This document shows, piece after piece, positions 29,570 to 39,714 of a DNA stretch of 64,000 nucleotides (the stretch's first letter is position 1; the number at the start of each line of letters is the position of its first letter). Location of the stretch: positions 62,001 to 126,000 of the forward strand of contig CALPRQ020000001.1 in assembly GCA_943326015.2 (NCBI GenBank), in the 5' to 3' direction. This DNA comes from Chitinophaga pinensis (GTDB lineage: Bacteria; Pseudomonadota; Gammaproteobacteria; Burkholderiales; Burkholderiaceae_C). The position numbers and the translations under genes were made by a program. Under the pieces are notes generated by a model, which saw nothing but the letters and a program-made list of their open reading frames with translations, was not told where the DNA came from and did not search any database.

Positions 29570-30451
29570 ATGAGCCTGGCGTTCAATTACCGGCACCTCT
29601 ATTACTTCTGGATCGTCGCCAAGGAAGGCGGCATGACGCGCGCCGCCGCGCGGCTGGACATGGCGGTGCAGACCGTCAGCGCCCAGGTGCGCGAGCTCGA
29701 GCGCGACCTCGGCTGCCAGCTGCTCAAGCCGGCCGGGCGCGGGCTGGCGCTGACCGAGGCCGGCGTCGCCGCGCTGCGCCAGGCCGAGCAGATCTTCCAG
29801 CTCGGCGAGGTGCTGCCCGAACGGGTGCGCGCGGCGGCACAGGCGCCCGCGATGCGACTGGCGGTCGGGATTGCCGACGGACTGGCCAAGCTCGAGGTGC
29901 AGCGCTTGCTGCAGCCAGTGCTGGCCACGCCGGACCTGCGGCTGGTCTGCCACGAGGGCGAGATGGCCGACCTGCTGGCCGAACTCGCGGTGCACCAGCT
30001 CGACATGGTGCTGTCCGACCACCCGGCCCCGTTCAACCCGCACCTAAAGGTACACAGCCACCCGCTGGGCAGTACCGGCATGGGCTGGTACGCGGTGCCG
30101 CGCTGGTGGGAGCAGGCCCAGGCCGGTTTTCCGGCCTCGCTGCAGGATGTGCCGGTGCTGCTGCCCACCACCCATTCGATCGTGCGCGCCCATCTCGACC
30201 AGTGGCTGGCCCAGCTGGGCCTGCGCCCGCGCGTGGTCGGCGAGTTCGAGGACAGCGCCCTGCTCGAAACCTTCGGCGGCGCGGGCCTGGGCGTGTTCCC
30301 GGCCGCAATCGCGCTGCAGGACGCGCTGCTGCAGCGGCATCAGGCCAGACTGCTCGGCGCCTGCGCCGGCGTCGAGGAGCATTACTACGCGATCAGCACT
30401 GAGCGCAAGGTGCAGCACCCGCTGCTGCGCCAGCTGCTGACGCAGGACTGA
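29570..30451 (+). CDS. nhaR: NhaR-type LysR family transcriptional activator
   Basis: 293 residues. The N-terminal helix-turn-helix has the NhaR signature FNYRHLYYFWIVAKEGGMTRAAARLDMAVQTVSAQVRELE. The rest is a LysR effector domain with LVCHEGEMADLLAELAVHQLDMVLSDHPAP, typical of NhaR, and GAGLGVFPAA. The start at 29570 has AAGGA ten bases upstream; the upstream ORF extension overlaps recG antisense. In E. coli NhaR senses Na+ and activates nhaA; no nhaA is adjacent here, though a Kef-type antiporter lies 23 kb away. It is divergent from recG. Confidence 0.86.
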   Translation: MSLAFNYRHLYYFWIVAKEGGMTRAAARLDMAVQTVSAQVRELERDLGCQLLKPAGRGLALTEAGVAALRQAEQIFQLGEVLPERVRAAAQAPAMRLAVGIADGLAKLEVQRLLQPVLATPDLRLVCHEGEMADLLAELAVHQLDMVLSDHPAPFNPHLKVHSHPLGSTGMGWYAVPRWWEQAQAGFPASLQDVPVLLPTTHSIVRAHLDQWLAQLGLRPRVVGEFEDSALLETFGGAGLGVFPAAIALQDALLQRHQARLLGACAGVEEHYYAISTERKVQHPLLRQLLTQD

Positions 30452-30461
30452 AGCAGCCCGC

Positions 30462-31226
30462 TCAGGCCAGCGCGGCGTGCAGCCCGACCAGGGCCAGCGT
30501 CAGCTTGTGCCTGGGGTCGAGGTGAATCATGGGCCGCGCGAGCTGGTGCGACTCGCGCACCTTGACCGAGGCCGGCAGATAAGGCTGCAGCACCGGCAGG
30601 CCTTCCGCGATCAGCTCCTGCACCAGCTGCTGCGGCAGCCTGGCGCGCGGCTGGAACTGGTTGACCACGATGCCCTTGACCTGCAGCGCCGGGTTGTGAT
30701 CGGCGCGGATTTCCTGCACATTGGCCAGCAGGGTGTAGAGCGCCTGGCGGCTGAAGTCGTCGCAATCGAACGGGATCAGGCAGCCACCTGCGCCCATCAG
30801 CGCCGAGCGGGTGTAGAAGTTCAGCGCCGGCGGCGTGTCGATGTAGATGCGCTGGTAGTCGCTGCCTAACTGCTGCAGCGCCTCGCGCAGCTTGTAGATC
30901 TTGTGGCGCGACTCGAGCTTGACCTGCAACTCGTCGAGCCGGTCGCTTGCGGCCATCAGGTCCAGCCGCTCGAACGGCGTGTGGACGACGAAATCCGCCG
31001 GTGGTGCCGGGTGGAAGCTGAAGCTCAGCGTCTGGTCGAAGAAGCTCGCGACCGTGGGCTGGTCGGCGCCGACCCGGTCGCCGAGCAGGTAGCGAGTCGA
31101 GTTGCCCTGCTGGTCGAGATCGATCAGCAGCGTGCGCAGGCCCTGGGCGGCACTGATCGCGGCGAGGTTGCAGGCGATGGTGGACTTGCCCACGCCACCC
31201 TTCTGGTTGAAAACGACTAGCGCCAC
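30462..31226 (-). CDS. Orphan ParA-family ATPase
   Basis: 254 residues from a GTG at 31226, four bases after a perfect AGGAGG. The protein begins [26 protein letters not shown], containing the deviant Walker [21 protein letters not shown] (switch region) and [20 protein letters not shown] (Walker B side) follow, and a C-terminal [16 protein letters not shown] matches the family. No parB or parS-like site is adjacent, so it probably positions some cargo other than the chromosome. An ATG at 31280 exists upstream but the segment before GTG lacks homology. GATAAT at 31265-31260 on the minus strand is a likely -10. Confidence 0.88.
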   Translation of the reverse strand: MALVVFNQKGGVGKSTIACNLAAISAAQGLRTLLIDLDQQGNSTRYLLGDRVGADQPTVASFFDQTLSFSFHPAPPADFVVHTPFERLDLMAASDRLDELQVKLESRHKIYKLREALQQLGSDYQRIYIDTPPALNFYTRSALMGAGGCLIPFDCDDFSRQALYTLLANVQEIRADHNPALQVKGIVVNQFQPRARLPQQLVQELIAEGLPVLQPYLPASVKVRESHQLARPMIHLDPRHKLTLALVGLHAALA

Positions 31227-31330
31227 GGCGCCTCCTGCTGTTGTTGTGCTGTGCGGTCCATTATCTGGCAGTCCAGCCATGGGAAAATGTCGGTTTTTCT
31301 TGGCACGGGCCCGTTCGGCCCTCAAGCGAC

Positions 31331-32392
31331 ATGAACCCAGAACTTTCCGGCGCCACACGCGCCCACAATGTCAGCGACTTCGACTTCGAGCTGCCGCCCG
31401 AACTGGTCGCCCAGCACCCCGCCGCCGAGCGCAGCGGCTCGCGCCTGCTCGACAACAGCGGCCGCTCGCCGATCGACCGCATCTTCAAGGAACTACCCCG
31501 CCTGCTCAAGGCCGGCGACCTGCTGATCTTCAACGACACCCGCGTCGTCAAGGCTCGCCTGTACGGCGAGAAGGCCTCGGGCGGCAAGGTCGAGCTGCTG
31601 ATCGAGCGCGTGCTCGACGGGCACGAAGTGGTGGCGCACATGAAGGTCAGCAAGAAGCCGCTGCCCGGCGCGCGGCTCCACATGGTCGGCGGCTTCAGCG
31701 CCGAACTGCTGGGCCGCTGGCCCGAGGACAACGGCCCGCTGTTCCGCTTCCGTCTCAGCGCCGATCCCTATATGCTGATGGAAGCACACGGCCATGTGCC
31801 GCTGCCGCCCTATATCGAACATGGCGACAGCGCCGAGGACGAGCGCCGCTACCAGACCGTGTTCGCGCGCGCCCCCGGCGCGGTCGCGGCACCGACCGCC
31901 TCGCTGCACTTCGACCAGGCCCTGCTCGACGAGCTGGAAGCCCGTGGCGTGCAGCGCGCCAGCGTCACGCTGCATGTCGGCGCCGGCACCTTCCAGCCGG
32001 TCAAGGTTGACCGGATAGCCGACCATGTGATGCACTCCGAGCGCTACGAGGTGCCCGAAGCCACCCAGCAAGCCATTCGTGAATGTCGCGCGCGCGGCGG
32101 CCGCGTGGTCGCGGTCGGCACGACCACGGTACGCACGCTCGAATCCTGGGCCAGCTTCGGTCGCGCCAGCGGCGAAACGCAGATCTTCATCACGCCCGGC
32201 TTCGAGTTCCGGGTCGTCGATCTGCTGGTGACCAACTTCCACCTGCCGAAAAGCACGCTGATGATGCTGGTCAGCGCCTTCGCCGGCTACGAAACCGTGA
32301 TGGCGCTCTACGCGCGCGCCATCCGCCAAGGCTACCGCTTCTTCAGCTATGGCGACGCCATGCTGCTGACACGCCGACCGACACATTGCTGA
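31331..32392 (+). CDS. queA: S-adenosylmethionine:tRNA ribosyltransferase-isomerase
   Basis: Transfers the ribosyl group of SAM to 7-aminomethyl-deazaguanine in tRNA, forming epoxyqueuosine. It has 353 residues. [25 protein letters not shown] is the N-terminus, [15 protein letters not shown] and GHVPLPPYI follow, then [11 protein letters not shown] and [13 protein letters not shown], and FLGF-like [18 protein letters not shown] near the end. The start at 31331 matches relatives. It is divergent from the ParA gene and followed by a CheX-like gene, then tgt. Confidence 0.96.
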   Translation: MNPELSGATRAHNVSDFDFELPPELVAQHPAAERSGSRLLDNSGRSPIDRIFKELPRLLKAGDLLIFNDTRVVKARLYGEKASGGKVELLIERVLDGHEVVAHMKVSKKPLPGARLHMVGGFSAELLGRWPEDNGPLFRFRLSADPYMLMEAHGHVPLPPYIEHGDSAEDERRYQTVFARAPGAVAAPTASLHFDQALLDELEARGVQRASVTLHVGAGTFQPVKVDRIADHVMHSERYEVPEATQQAIRECRARGGRVVAVGTTTVRTLESWASFGRASGETQIFITPGFEFRVVDLLVTNFHLPKSTLMMLVSAFAGYETVMALYARAIRQGYRFFSYGDAMLLTRRPTHC

Positions 32393-32459
32393 AGACCGGC
32401 GTCTTGCGGCGTGTCGCTGTGCTAACTTACACATTTCAGAAAATTGGAACGGCATTGGA

Positions 32460-34363
<1,904 letters not shown>

Positions 34364-34394
34364 AGCCGGTCGCGGCCAAGCCCCGGCGGCCTGC

Positions 34395-35165
34395 TCAGCC
34401 GGCGGCCGGCTTGCTGTGCGACCTGGCGGGCGCCGCCTTCTTCGCGCCAGCACCCGTCTTTTTGGCTGCTGGCTGGGTGGCGCTCGACTTGGCAGTGGTC
34501 TTGCGCGCCGGCTTGCGAGTCGCAGCTTGCTCCTCGGCGACTTGGGCAGCCCTGCGCTCGGCCTCTTCCCTGGCCTGCTCGGCCATCTTCTCGGCGGCCT
34601 CGGCGCCAGCCTGCACCGACTGGGCCACCTGCTCGGCCGCCTTGGCGGCCTGGCCAGCCATGTCCTGTACCGCGTTGGTCGCAATGTTCGCGAACTGCTC
34701 GGTCAGGGAGTTCCACCATTGCATGGCGTCGACCGCCGGCTTGGACGCCTCGGCGGCGGCCTGAGCCGCATCCTGGGCCGACGGCTCGACGGGCTTGGCG
34801 GGCTGTGACGCCTGGCTGGCCTGCGCGGTCTCGGGCTTCATCTTGAACGACTCGGCCACGTCCTGCAGGCTCAGGTTCATGCTCTCGAGCGTGGACAGCG
34901 TCATCTTCTGCACCTCAAGCGCCTGTATCGTCGCGTCCAGCGCCTTGGCGTTCTGGTCCAGCCAGAAAGCCACCGCGCGCAGATCATGGATGCGCTTGTC
35001 GATTTCCTCGATGCTGAAGGTCGGCGCGACCCAGTGCCCGAGCGAAGGCATGGCCGCCGCCGGCTGCAGCCCTGGCGTCACGCCAGTGGCCTGGCGCGCG
35101 AGGTTCTGCAGGAAATCGAAGCCAGGTATGTACTGGCCAAAGGCGCTGAAGTCGGTTTTTTCCAT
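34395..35165 (-). CDS. phaM: PhaM-type polyhydroxyalkanoate granule regulatory protein
   Basis: 256 residues. The segment APTFSIEEIDKRIHDLRAVAFWLDQN followed by TIQALEVQKMTLSTLESM is the PhaM signature. It is followed by a Gln/Ala linker, a predicted amphipathic coiled region with AMQWWNSLTEQF (about 135-146), and a C-terminal tail of Lys/Ala/Pro repeats (AAKK, ARKTTAKS) resembling histone H1, which in PhaM binds DNA. PhaM of Ralstonia links PHA granules to the nucleoid and activates PHA synthase. The start at 35165 has AGGAG five bases upstream. It converges on tgt. No phaC/phaP is in the window, so PHA storage is inferred. Confidence 0.85.
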   Translation of the reverse strand: MEKTDFSAFGQYIPGFDFLQNLARQATGVTPGLQPAAAMPSLGHWVAPTFSIEEIDKRIHDLRAVAFWLDQNAKALDATIQALEVQKMTLSTLESMNLSLQDVAESFKMKPETAQASQASQPAKPVEPSAQDAAQAAAEASKPAVDAMQWWNSLTEQFANIATNAVQDMAGQAAKAAEQVAQSVQAGAEAAEKMAEQAREEAERRAAQVAEEQAATRKPARKTTAKSSATQPAAKKTGAGAKKAAPARSHSKPAAG

Positions 35166-35368
35166 CTGAACTCCTGGTGGCAAGCAGCCACGCCAAGTCG
35201 GCGCAGCTCTGTTCTTGCTAGCATGCCACAAGCGGCGCAGGTCGCTGCCATGTGCCGGCTTGACCTCTGTCAAGGAGCTGATCAAAGGCTTGGCGCAAGA
35301 TATGGGCAAGAGCAAGGATTTCGGATCAGAATGTTGACTCGATCCGGCCTTTCCAGGAGAAAACCGCC

Positions 35369-35752
35369 ATGAGCGCCAACACTACAGACAATTTCGCCCA
35401 GCAACTGCAGCAGATGCGCACCAGCGTGATTGAGCAGCTCCGCGCCCAGCGAGGTGGCAAGATAGGCCGGGCCGAGGCCGCCGCTGACCGCCACGACGTG
35501 CAGAGTGGCGACTGGGCACAGTTCGACGGTGAGCGCGACCTCGCGATGGCAATCGACCAGCGCGAGACGGAGGAACTCAAGGCCATCGACGAGGCGCTCA
35601 GGCGCATCGCAGCAGGCAGCTACGGCGAGTGCACCGACTGCGGCATCGACATTCCACCAGCACGCCTGCATGCCAGCCCGGCCACGCTACGCTGCCTGAA
35701 CTGCCAGGAGCGGGCCGAGCGCGCCAGCGGCGAGATCCACCCCACGCTCTGA
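35369..35752 (+). CDS. Short TraR/DksA-family zinc-finger protein
   Basis: 127 residues. An N-terminal helical part (about 8-82) is followed by a four-Cys zinc finger at 88-112: Cys88, Cys91, Cys109 and Cys112 in CTDCGIDIP...LRCLNCQ. It is about 25 residues shorter than DksA of E. coli, and the DxxDxA coiled-coil tip motif needed for transcription-initiation control is not evident; DLAMAIDQRE occupies that part. It could still bind the RNA polymerase secondary channel, or be one of the small accessory DksA-like proteins. AGGAG lies upstream of the ATG. A six-base inverted repeat (CTTGAC/GTCAAG, 35259-35274) sits about 95 bases upstream. Confidence 0.85.
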   Translation: MSANTTDNFAQQLQQMRTSVIEQLRAQRGGKIGRAEAAADRHDVQSGDWAQFDGERDLAMAIDQRETEELKAIDEALRRIAAGSYGECTDCGIDIPPARLHASPATLRCLNCQERAERASGEIHPTL

Positions 35753-35799
35753 TACCGGACCGTGATCCAGGCCTGCCGGACTGAACGCCGGGCTGTCGT

Positions 35800-36783
35800 T
35801 CAGCTCGACGCCACCAGGGTCTGGGCCAGGGTACCGAACAGGCTGCGGCCATCGCGCCCCTTCACCTCCAGGCGGATCACATCGCCATCTTCCAGGTAGG
35901 GGGTCAGCGCCGGGCTGCCCTGCAGGGTTTCGATCGCGCGCTGCTGCGTGATGCTGCCGCAGCCCCCGGGCCATTCGGGCCTTCCCTCGACCTCCCGCGC
36001 AGGACCGCAGACCGGGCCGCTGCCAAGCACCGTTCCGCTGCCGAGCGCACGGGTGCGGCACAGCTGCGCGAGCAACTGGCCGAAATCAAAGCACGCCTCG
36101 CCTGCGTCGCAAGCGCCGAGTGGGCGCCCGTTGAGCTCGACCTGCAGCGGCAGCTTGAGACGGCCGCGCTGCCAGGCAGCGCCGAGCTCGTCCAGCGTCA
36201 CGGCCACCGGGCCGAAAGCCGTCGCAGGCCAGGCCTGGACGACGGCGCTGACATCGGCTGACGCATCAGCCTGGCGGCCGCGCAAGCACCAGTCGTTCGC
36301 CAGCATCAGCAGCCGGATGGACTCCAGCGCCTGCGCGGGGCTGGAGCCTGCCGGCAGATCGCCAGCGACCACCGCCAGGCCTGCGCCAAAGTCCGCCGCC
36401 CATGCCCCGTCCTGAACGAGCATCTCGTCGCGGGAACCGAGAAAGGCGTCTCCGGCCCCTTGACGCAGCCGGGGCAAGCCGGCTGAAACCGGCTTGCCGG
36501 CGGGATCGAGATGGCCGGCATAAGCGTCCGCCACCGCCCACTGGAAGGCGCGCGGCAACGGCGCCATGCAGCGCTCGGCCTCGAAGGGAAAGGCATGCCT
36601 GGCCCGACCCTGATTGAGCGCCAGATAGAGATCGTGCAGCTGCGGCGCGATGAAGTTCCAGTCGTCCAGCGCCTGCTGCAGCGTGTGGGCGCTGCCCGTG
36701 GCGTAATGGGCCATGCCGAGATCGCGCGAGACGACGACCAGCTGCCCGTCGCGCGAGCCGTCCTTGTATGTGGCCAGTTTCAT
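35800..36783 (-). CDS. Fumarylacetoacetate hydrolase family protein lacking the metal-binding glutamates
   Basis: 327 residues starting MKLATYKDGSRDGQLVVVSRDL, the usual N-terminus of this Burkholderiales FAH subgroup. FDFGQLLAQLCRTRALGSGTVLGSG and the C-terminal EDGDVIRLEVKGRDGRSLFG fit the fold. In active relatives a DFEAEVAVV segment supplies two metal-binding Glu residues; here residues 131-139 read DFGAGLAVV, so Gly133 and Gly135 replace both. The region before it (about 90-125) is also divergent. The frame is intact, so the protein may have lost or changed its hydrolase activity. The ORF extends 30 codons upstream without homology. It is convergent with the DksA-like gene and sits between it and dps. 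Confidence 0.8.
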   Translation of the reverse strand: MKLATYKDGSRDGQLVVVSRDLGMAHYATGSAHTLQQALDDWNFIAPQLHDLYLALNQGRARHAFPFEAERCMAPLPRAFQWAVADAYAGHLDPAGKPVSAGLPRLRQGAGDAFLGSRDEMLVQDGAWAADFGAGLAVVAGDLPAGSSPAQALESIRLLMLANDWCLRGRQADASADVSAVVQAWPATAFGPVAVTLDELGAAWQRGRLKLPLQVELNGRPLGACDAGEACFDFGQLLAQLCRTRALGSGTVLGSGPVCGPAREVEGRPEWPGGCGSITQQRAIETLQGSPALTPYLEDGDVIRLEVKGRDGRSLFGTLAQTLVASS

Positions 36784-36896
36784 TTCGGGGAAGCGACCGG
36801 CTGAGGGGCCGCCTGGGTGACAGGGAACAGTCGCGCTGCTCCCGGACTGTGAAATGCCGGCTATTGTAGGCAAGGCCTCCGTTGCGTCGGGCGTGC

Positions 36897-37394
36897 TCAG
36901 TCGTCGAGCAGGCTGCGCAGCATCCAGGCGGCCTGCTCATGCACGGTCAGGCGCTGCGTCAGCAGGTCGGCAGTCGGCTGGTCATGCGCCTTCTCGACCA
37001 AAGGAAAGAGCTGCCTTGCCGTGCGCGCCACGGCCTCATGCCCTTCGGCCAGGATGCGGACCATTTCCATCGCCTTGGGCGGTGCATCGGGGGCATCAAG
37101 CAGCGAACTCAACTTGCCGTAGGCCGCATAGGAACCAGGCGCCGCATGACCCAGCGCCCGGATGCGCTCGGCTATCGGGTCGACCGCATTCCACAGCTCG
37201 GTGTATTGCTGCATGAACATCGCATGCAGGCTGTTGAACATCGGCCCGGTGACGTTCCAGTGGAAGTTGTGCGTGGTCAGGTAGAGCGTGAACGTATCGG
37301 CCAGCAGCCCGCTGAGCCCCTGCGCGATCGCCGCCCGGTCCTTGTCATCGATGCCGATGTCGATCTTGCGCGCATCACTTTTCTTCTTTGACAT
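36897..37394 (-). CDS. dps: Dps-family ferritin
   Basis: A 165-residue mini-ferritin that stores iron and protects DNA from peroxide as a dodecamer. All four ferroxidase ligands are visible: His in NFHWNVTG, His in NSLHAMF, and Asp and Glu in VDPIAERI. A lysine-rich N-terminus (MSKKKSDARK) could bind DNA. GGAGG precedes the ATG. A perfect 6-bp hairpin (GTGCTG/CAGCAC, 37454-37471) lies in the divergent region with purU. No clear OxyR site was recognised. Confidence 0.94.
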   Translation of the reverse strand: MSKKKSDARKIDIGIDDKDRAAIAQGLSGLLADTFTLYLTTHNFHWNVTGPMFNSLHAMFMQQYTELWNAVDPIAERIRALGHAAPGSYAAYGKLSSLLDAPDAPPKAMEMVRILAEGHEAVARTARQLFPLVEKAHDQPTADLLTQRLTVHEQAAWMLRSLLDD

Positions 37395-37550
37395 GTTTGC
37401 CTCCGTTTCCGAACTGCGAACCAGACTCGCAGCCGTTTCATCTTAAACCTAGGGTGCTGTTCCTGCAGCACTGCCCCTTGCCAACGCGGCGAACCGGACG
37501 GCAGGCAGTGCGCCCGGAACAGCCAAGCGATGCGCGACAATCACGACACC

Positions 37551-38399
37551 ATGAATCCAACTTATGTATTGACCCTGTCCTGCAAGGACAAACCCGGCAT
37601 AGTGCATGCCGTCTCGGGCTTCCTGCTGGAACATGGCGGCAACATCGAGGAAGCCGCCCAGTACAACGACCACGACACCGGCCTGTTCTTCATGCGCGTG
37701 CAGTTCGTCTGCCAGCGCCTGATCGCGGAGGACCTGCGCACCGAAGTGCGCCTGTTCGCGCAGACCCATGGCATGGACTGGGGCCTGCACGGACTCGCGG
37801 CACGCATGCCGACCGTGATCATGGTCAGCCAGCAGGGCCATTGCCTCAACGACCTGCTGTTCCGCTGGAAGAGCGGACTGCTGCCGATCGACATCCGGGC
37901 CATCATCAGCAACCACCGCGACTTCTACCAGCTCGCGGCCAGCTACAACGTGCCCTTCCAACATCTGCCGGTCACGGCCGCGACCAAGGCACAGGTCGAG
38001 GCCAGGCAGCTCGAGATCATCGAGCAGGAAGGCGCCGACCTGGTGGTGCTGGCGCGCTACATGCAGGTGCTGTCGAACGACATGTGCCGCCAGCTGGCCG
38101 GCAAGGCGATCAACATCCACCACAGCTTCCTGCCGAGCTTCAAGGGTGCCAAGCCCTACTACCAGGCGCATGACCGCGGCGTCAAGCTGATCGGCGCCAC
38201 CGCCCACTACGTGACTGCTGACCTGGACGAAGGCCCGATCATCGAGCAGGACGTCGCGCGGGTCGACCATTCGATGACGGTGGACGACCTGACGGGCATC
38301 GGCCGCGATACCGAGAGCCAGGTGCTCGCGCGCGCCGTCAAGTGGCACAGCGAGCACCGCGTGCTGCTCAACGGCCACCGCACCGTGGTGTTCCGCTGA
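37551..38399 (+). CDS. purU: Formyltetrahydrofolate deformylase
   Basis: Hydrolyses 10-formyl-THF to formate and THF, balancing one-carbon pools. It has 282 residues. An N-terminal ACT domain (about 5-85, LTLSCKDKPGIVHAVSGFLLEHGGNIEEA) is followed by a formyltransferase-fold domain with INIHHSFLPSFKGAKPYYQAHDRGVKLIGATAHYV, containing the catalytic His and Asp region. The ATG at 37551 is nine bases after GACAAT and lacks a Shine-Dalgarno, so the leader may be very short. Confidence 0.95.
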   Translation: MNPTYVLTLSCKDKPGIVHAVSGFLLEHGGNIEEAAQYNDHDTGLFFMRVQFVCQRLIAEDLRTEVRLFAQTHGMDWGLHGLAARMPTVIMVSQQGHCLNDLLFRWKSGLLPIDIRAIISNHRDFYQLAASYNVPFQHLPVTAATKAQVEARQLEIIEQEGADLVVLARYMQVLSNDMCRQLAGKAINIHHSFLPSFKGAKPYYQAHDRGVKLIGATAHYVTADLDEGPIIEQDVARVDHSMTVDDLTGIGRDTESQVLARAVKWHSEHRVLLNGHRTVVFR

Positions 38400-38417
38400 C
38401 AGGTGACAGGTGACAGG
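38397..38417 (+). repeat. Three tandem copies of a 7-bp unit at the purU stop
   Basis: TGACAGG occurs three times in a row; the first copy contains the purU stop codon. The array lies in the 26-base convergent gap between purU and hsp20 and could vary by slippage without affecting either protein. Confidence 0.9.
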
Positions 38418-38425
38418 CCGCAGCG

Positions 38426-38854
38426 TCAGTCGATCGCGAGCTGGTGGCCGCCGCCGCCGCCCTGCTTCTTGGGCAGCGTGAGGCTGAGCACGCCGTTGTC
38501 GAACTTGGCCTTGGCCTGGCTGTTGTCGATGTCGGCTGGCAGCTGGAAACTGCGCGCGACCGAGCCGAAGTAGCGCTCGCTGCGCAGCGATTTCTCGTCC
38601 GAGGTCTGGCTGTCTTGCTGCTTCACCTCGGCGCGCAGGGTCACGACATTGCCATCGACCGTGACCTGGATGTCATCCTTGGTGACGCCGGGCAGCTCGG
38701 CCTGCACCGTGTAGGCGTCGGCGGACTCCTTGACATCGACCTTGATCGATTGCGGCAACGGGTCGCCATGCAGCGGCTTGATGAAGAAGCCGGGCGACAT
38801 CATGTCCTTGAACAGGTCGTCGAACAGGTTGCTGCGCGTCATGAGGCTATTCAT
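38426..38854 (-). CDS. Hsp20/alpha-crystallin family small heat-shock protein
   Basis: 142 residues. The N-terminal arm has RSNLFDDLFKDMMSPGFF. The alpha-crystallin domain spans about 40-130 (IKVDVKESADAYTVQAELPGVTKDDIQVTVDGNVVTL, then the strand ...SERYFGSVARSFQLP and GVLSLTLPKK). A Gly-rich stretch precedes the C-terminal HQLAID; the usual IxI motif is degenerate. It holds unfolding proteins without ATP. The start at 38854 has AAGGAG eight bases upstream; a 13-codon ORF extension is not needed. Confidence 0.94.
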   Translation of the reverse strand: MNSLMTRSNLFDDLFKDMMSPGFFIKPLHGDPLPQSIKVDVKESADAYTVQAELPGVTKDDIQVTVDGNVVTLRAEVKQQDSQTSDEKSLRSERYFGSVARSFQLPADIDNSQAKAKFDNGVLSLTLPKKQGGGGGHQLAID

Positions 38855-38937
38855 GGTTCTCACTCCTTGAATCTGAAGGCATGGTTTTGTCATTCAGCAC
38901 GGGACATTCAATCCAATGACCCAGCGCATCAATGACA

Positions 38938-38963
38938 ATAATGCCCCCAGCAACAATTTGCAA
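38938..38963 (-). promoter_or_regulatory. Putative promoter of hsp20
   Basis: On the minus strand TTGCAA (38963-38958) and CATTAT (38943-38938) are separated by 14 bases. The preceding C makes CTTGCAA, close to the heat-shock sigma-32 -35 element, but the C-run expected before the -10 is replaced by Gs. Assignment to sigma-32 is therefore weak. The leader would be about 75 bases. Confidence 0.3.
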
Positions 38964-38980
38964 GCGCCCGCTGCCCAGGC

Positions 38981-39688
38981 TCAGCTGCGAACGGGATAGG
39001 TTCGCGTGCCGAAGACCGCGCTGCCCACGCGCACCAGCGTGCTGCCGCTGGCGACGGCCGCTTCGAGGTCGTCGCTCATGCCCATCGACAGGGTGTCGAG
39101 TTCCAGCCCCTGCGTCCTGAGCGAATCGAACAGCGCGCGCGCGCGGCCAAATACCGCGCAGGCAGTCGCGAAATCGGGCGCGGGCTCGGGTATGCACATC
39201 AGGCCGCGCAGGCGCAGGCGCGGCAGCGCGGCGACCGCCCGCGCCAGTTCCAGCGCCTCGGTCGGCGCCACGCCCGACTTGGTCGGCCCGCCATCGACAT
39301 TGACCTGCACGCAGACCTGCAGCGGCGCCAGCCCTTCGGGCCGCTGCTCGCTCAGGCGCTGCGCGACCTTCAGCCGGTCCACCGTGTGGACCCAGTCGAA
39401 ATGCTCGGCCACCAGTCGGGTCTTGTTGCTCTGCAGCGGCCCGATGCAGTGCCACTCGATGCCGGGGCAGCCCGCCTCACGCAGGCGCAGCACCTTCTCG
39501 ACGCCTTCCTGCACGTAGTTCTCGCCAAAGGCGCGCTGACCGGCCTGCCAAGCCTGCTGCACCGCCTCGGCGTCAAAGGTCTTGGAGACGGCCAGCAGGC
39601 GCACCGAGTCCGGCTGACGTCCGGCGCGCGCGCAGGCCTGGGCGATGCGCGCCTGCACCGCTTGGAGATTGGCTGGGATCATGGACAT
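38981..39688 (-). CDS. yggS: Pyridoxal phosphate homeostasis protein (YggS/PLPBP)
   Basis: 235 residues, a single alanine-racemase-like barrel. The PLP lysine is in LLAVSKTFD (about residue 36). GENYVQEGVEK, WHCIGPLQSNKTR, VQVNVDGGPTKSG, GLMCIPEP, LSMGMSDDLEAAVASGSTLVRVGSAVFGTR are the conserved blocks. It buffers PLP rather than catalysing a reaction. An in-frame ATG two codons downstream is an alternative start. Only 26 bases separate its ATG from that of divergent pilT. Confidence 0.95.
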   Translation of the reverse strand: MSMIPANLQAVQARIAQACARAGRQPDSVRLLAVSKTFDAEAVQQAWQAGQRAFGENYVQEGVEKVLRLREAGCPGIEWHCIGPLQSNKTRLVAEHFDWVHTVDRLKVAQRLSEQRPEGLAPLQVCVQVNVDGGPTKSGVAPTEALELARAVAALPRLRLRGLMCIPEPAPDFATACAVFGRARALFDSLRTQGLELDTLSMGMSDDLEAAVASGSTLVRVGSAVFGTRTYPVRS

Positions 39689-39714
39689 AATGAAAAAAAT
39701 TCAAGGAAGTCGGA

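Noticed and set aside
37395..37550. Possible OxyR binding site upstream of dps
   Set aside because: I could not see the spaced ATAG/CTAT pattern; only a 6-bp hairpin is present. OxyR control of dps here would be assumption.
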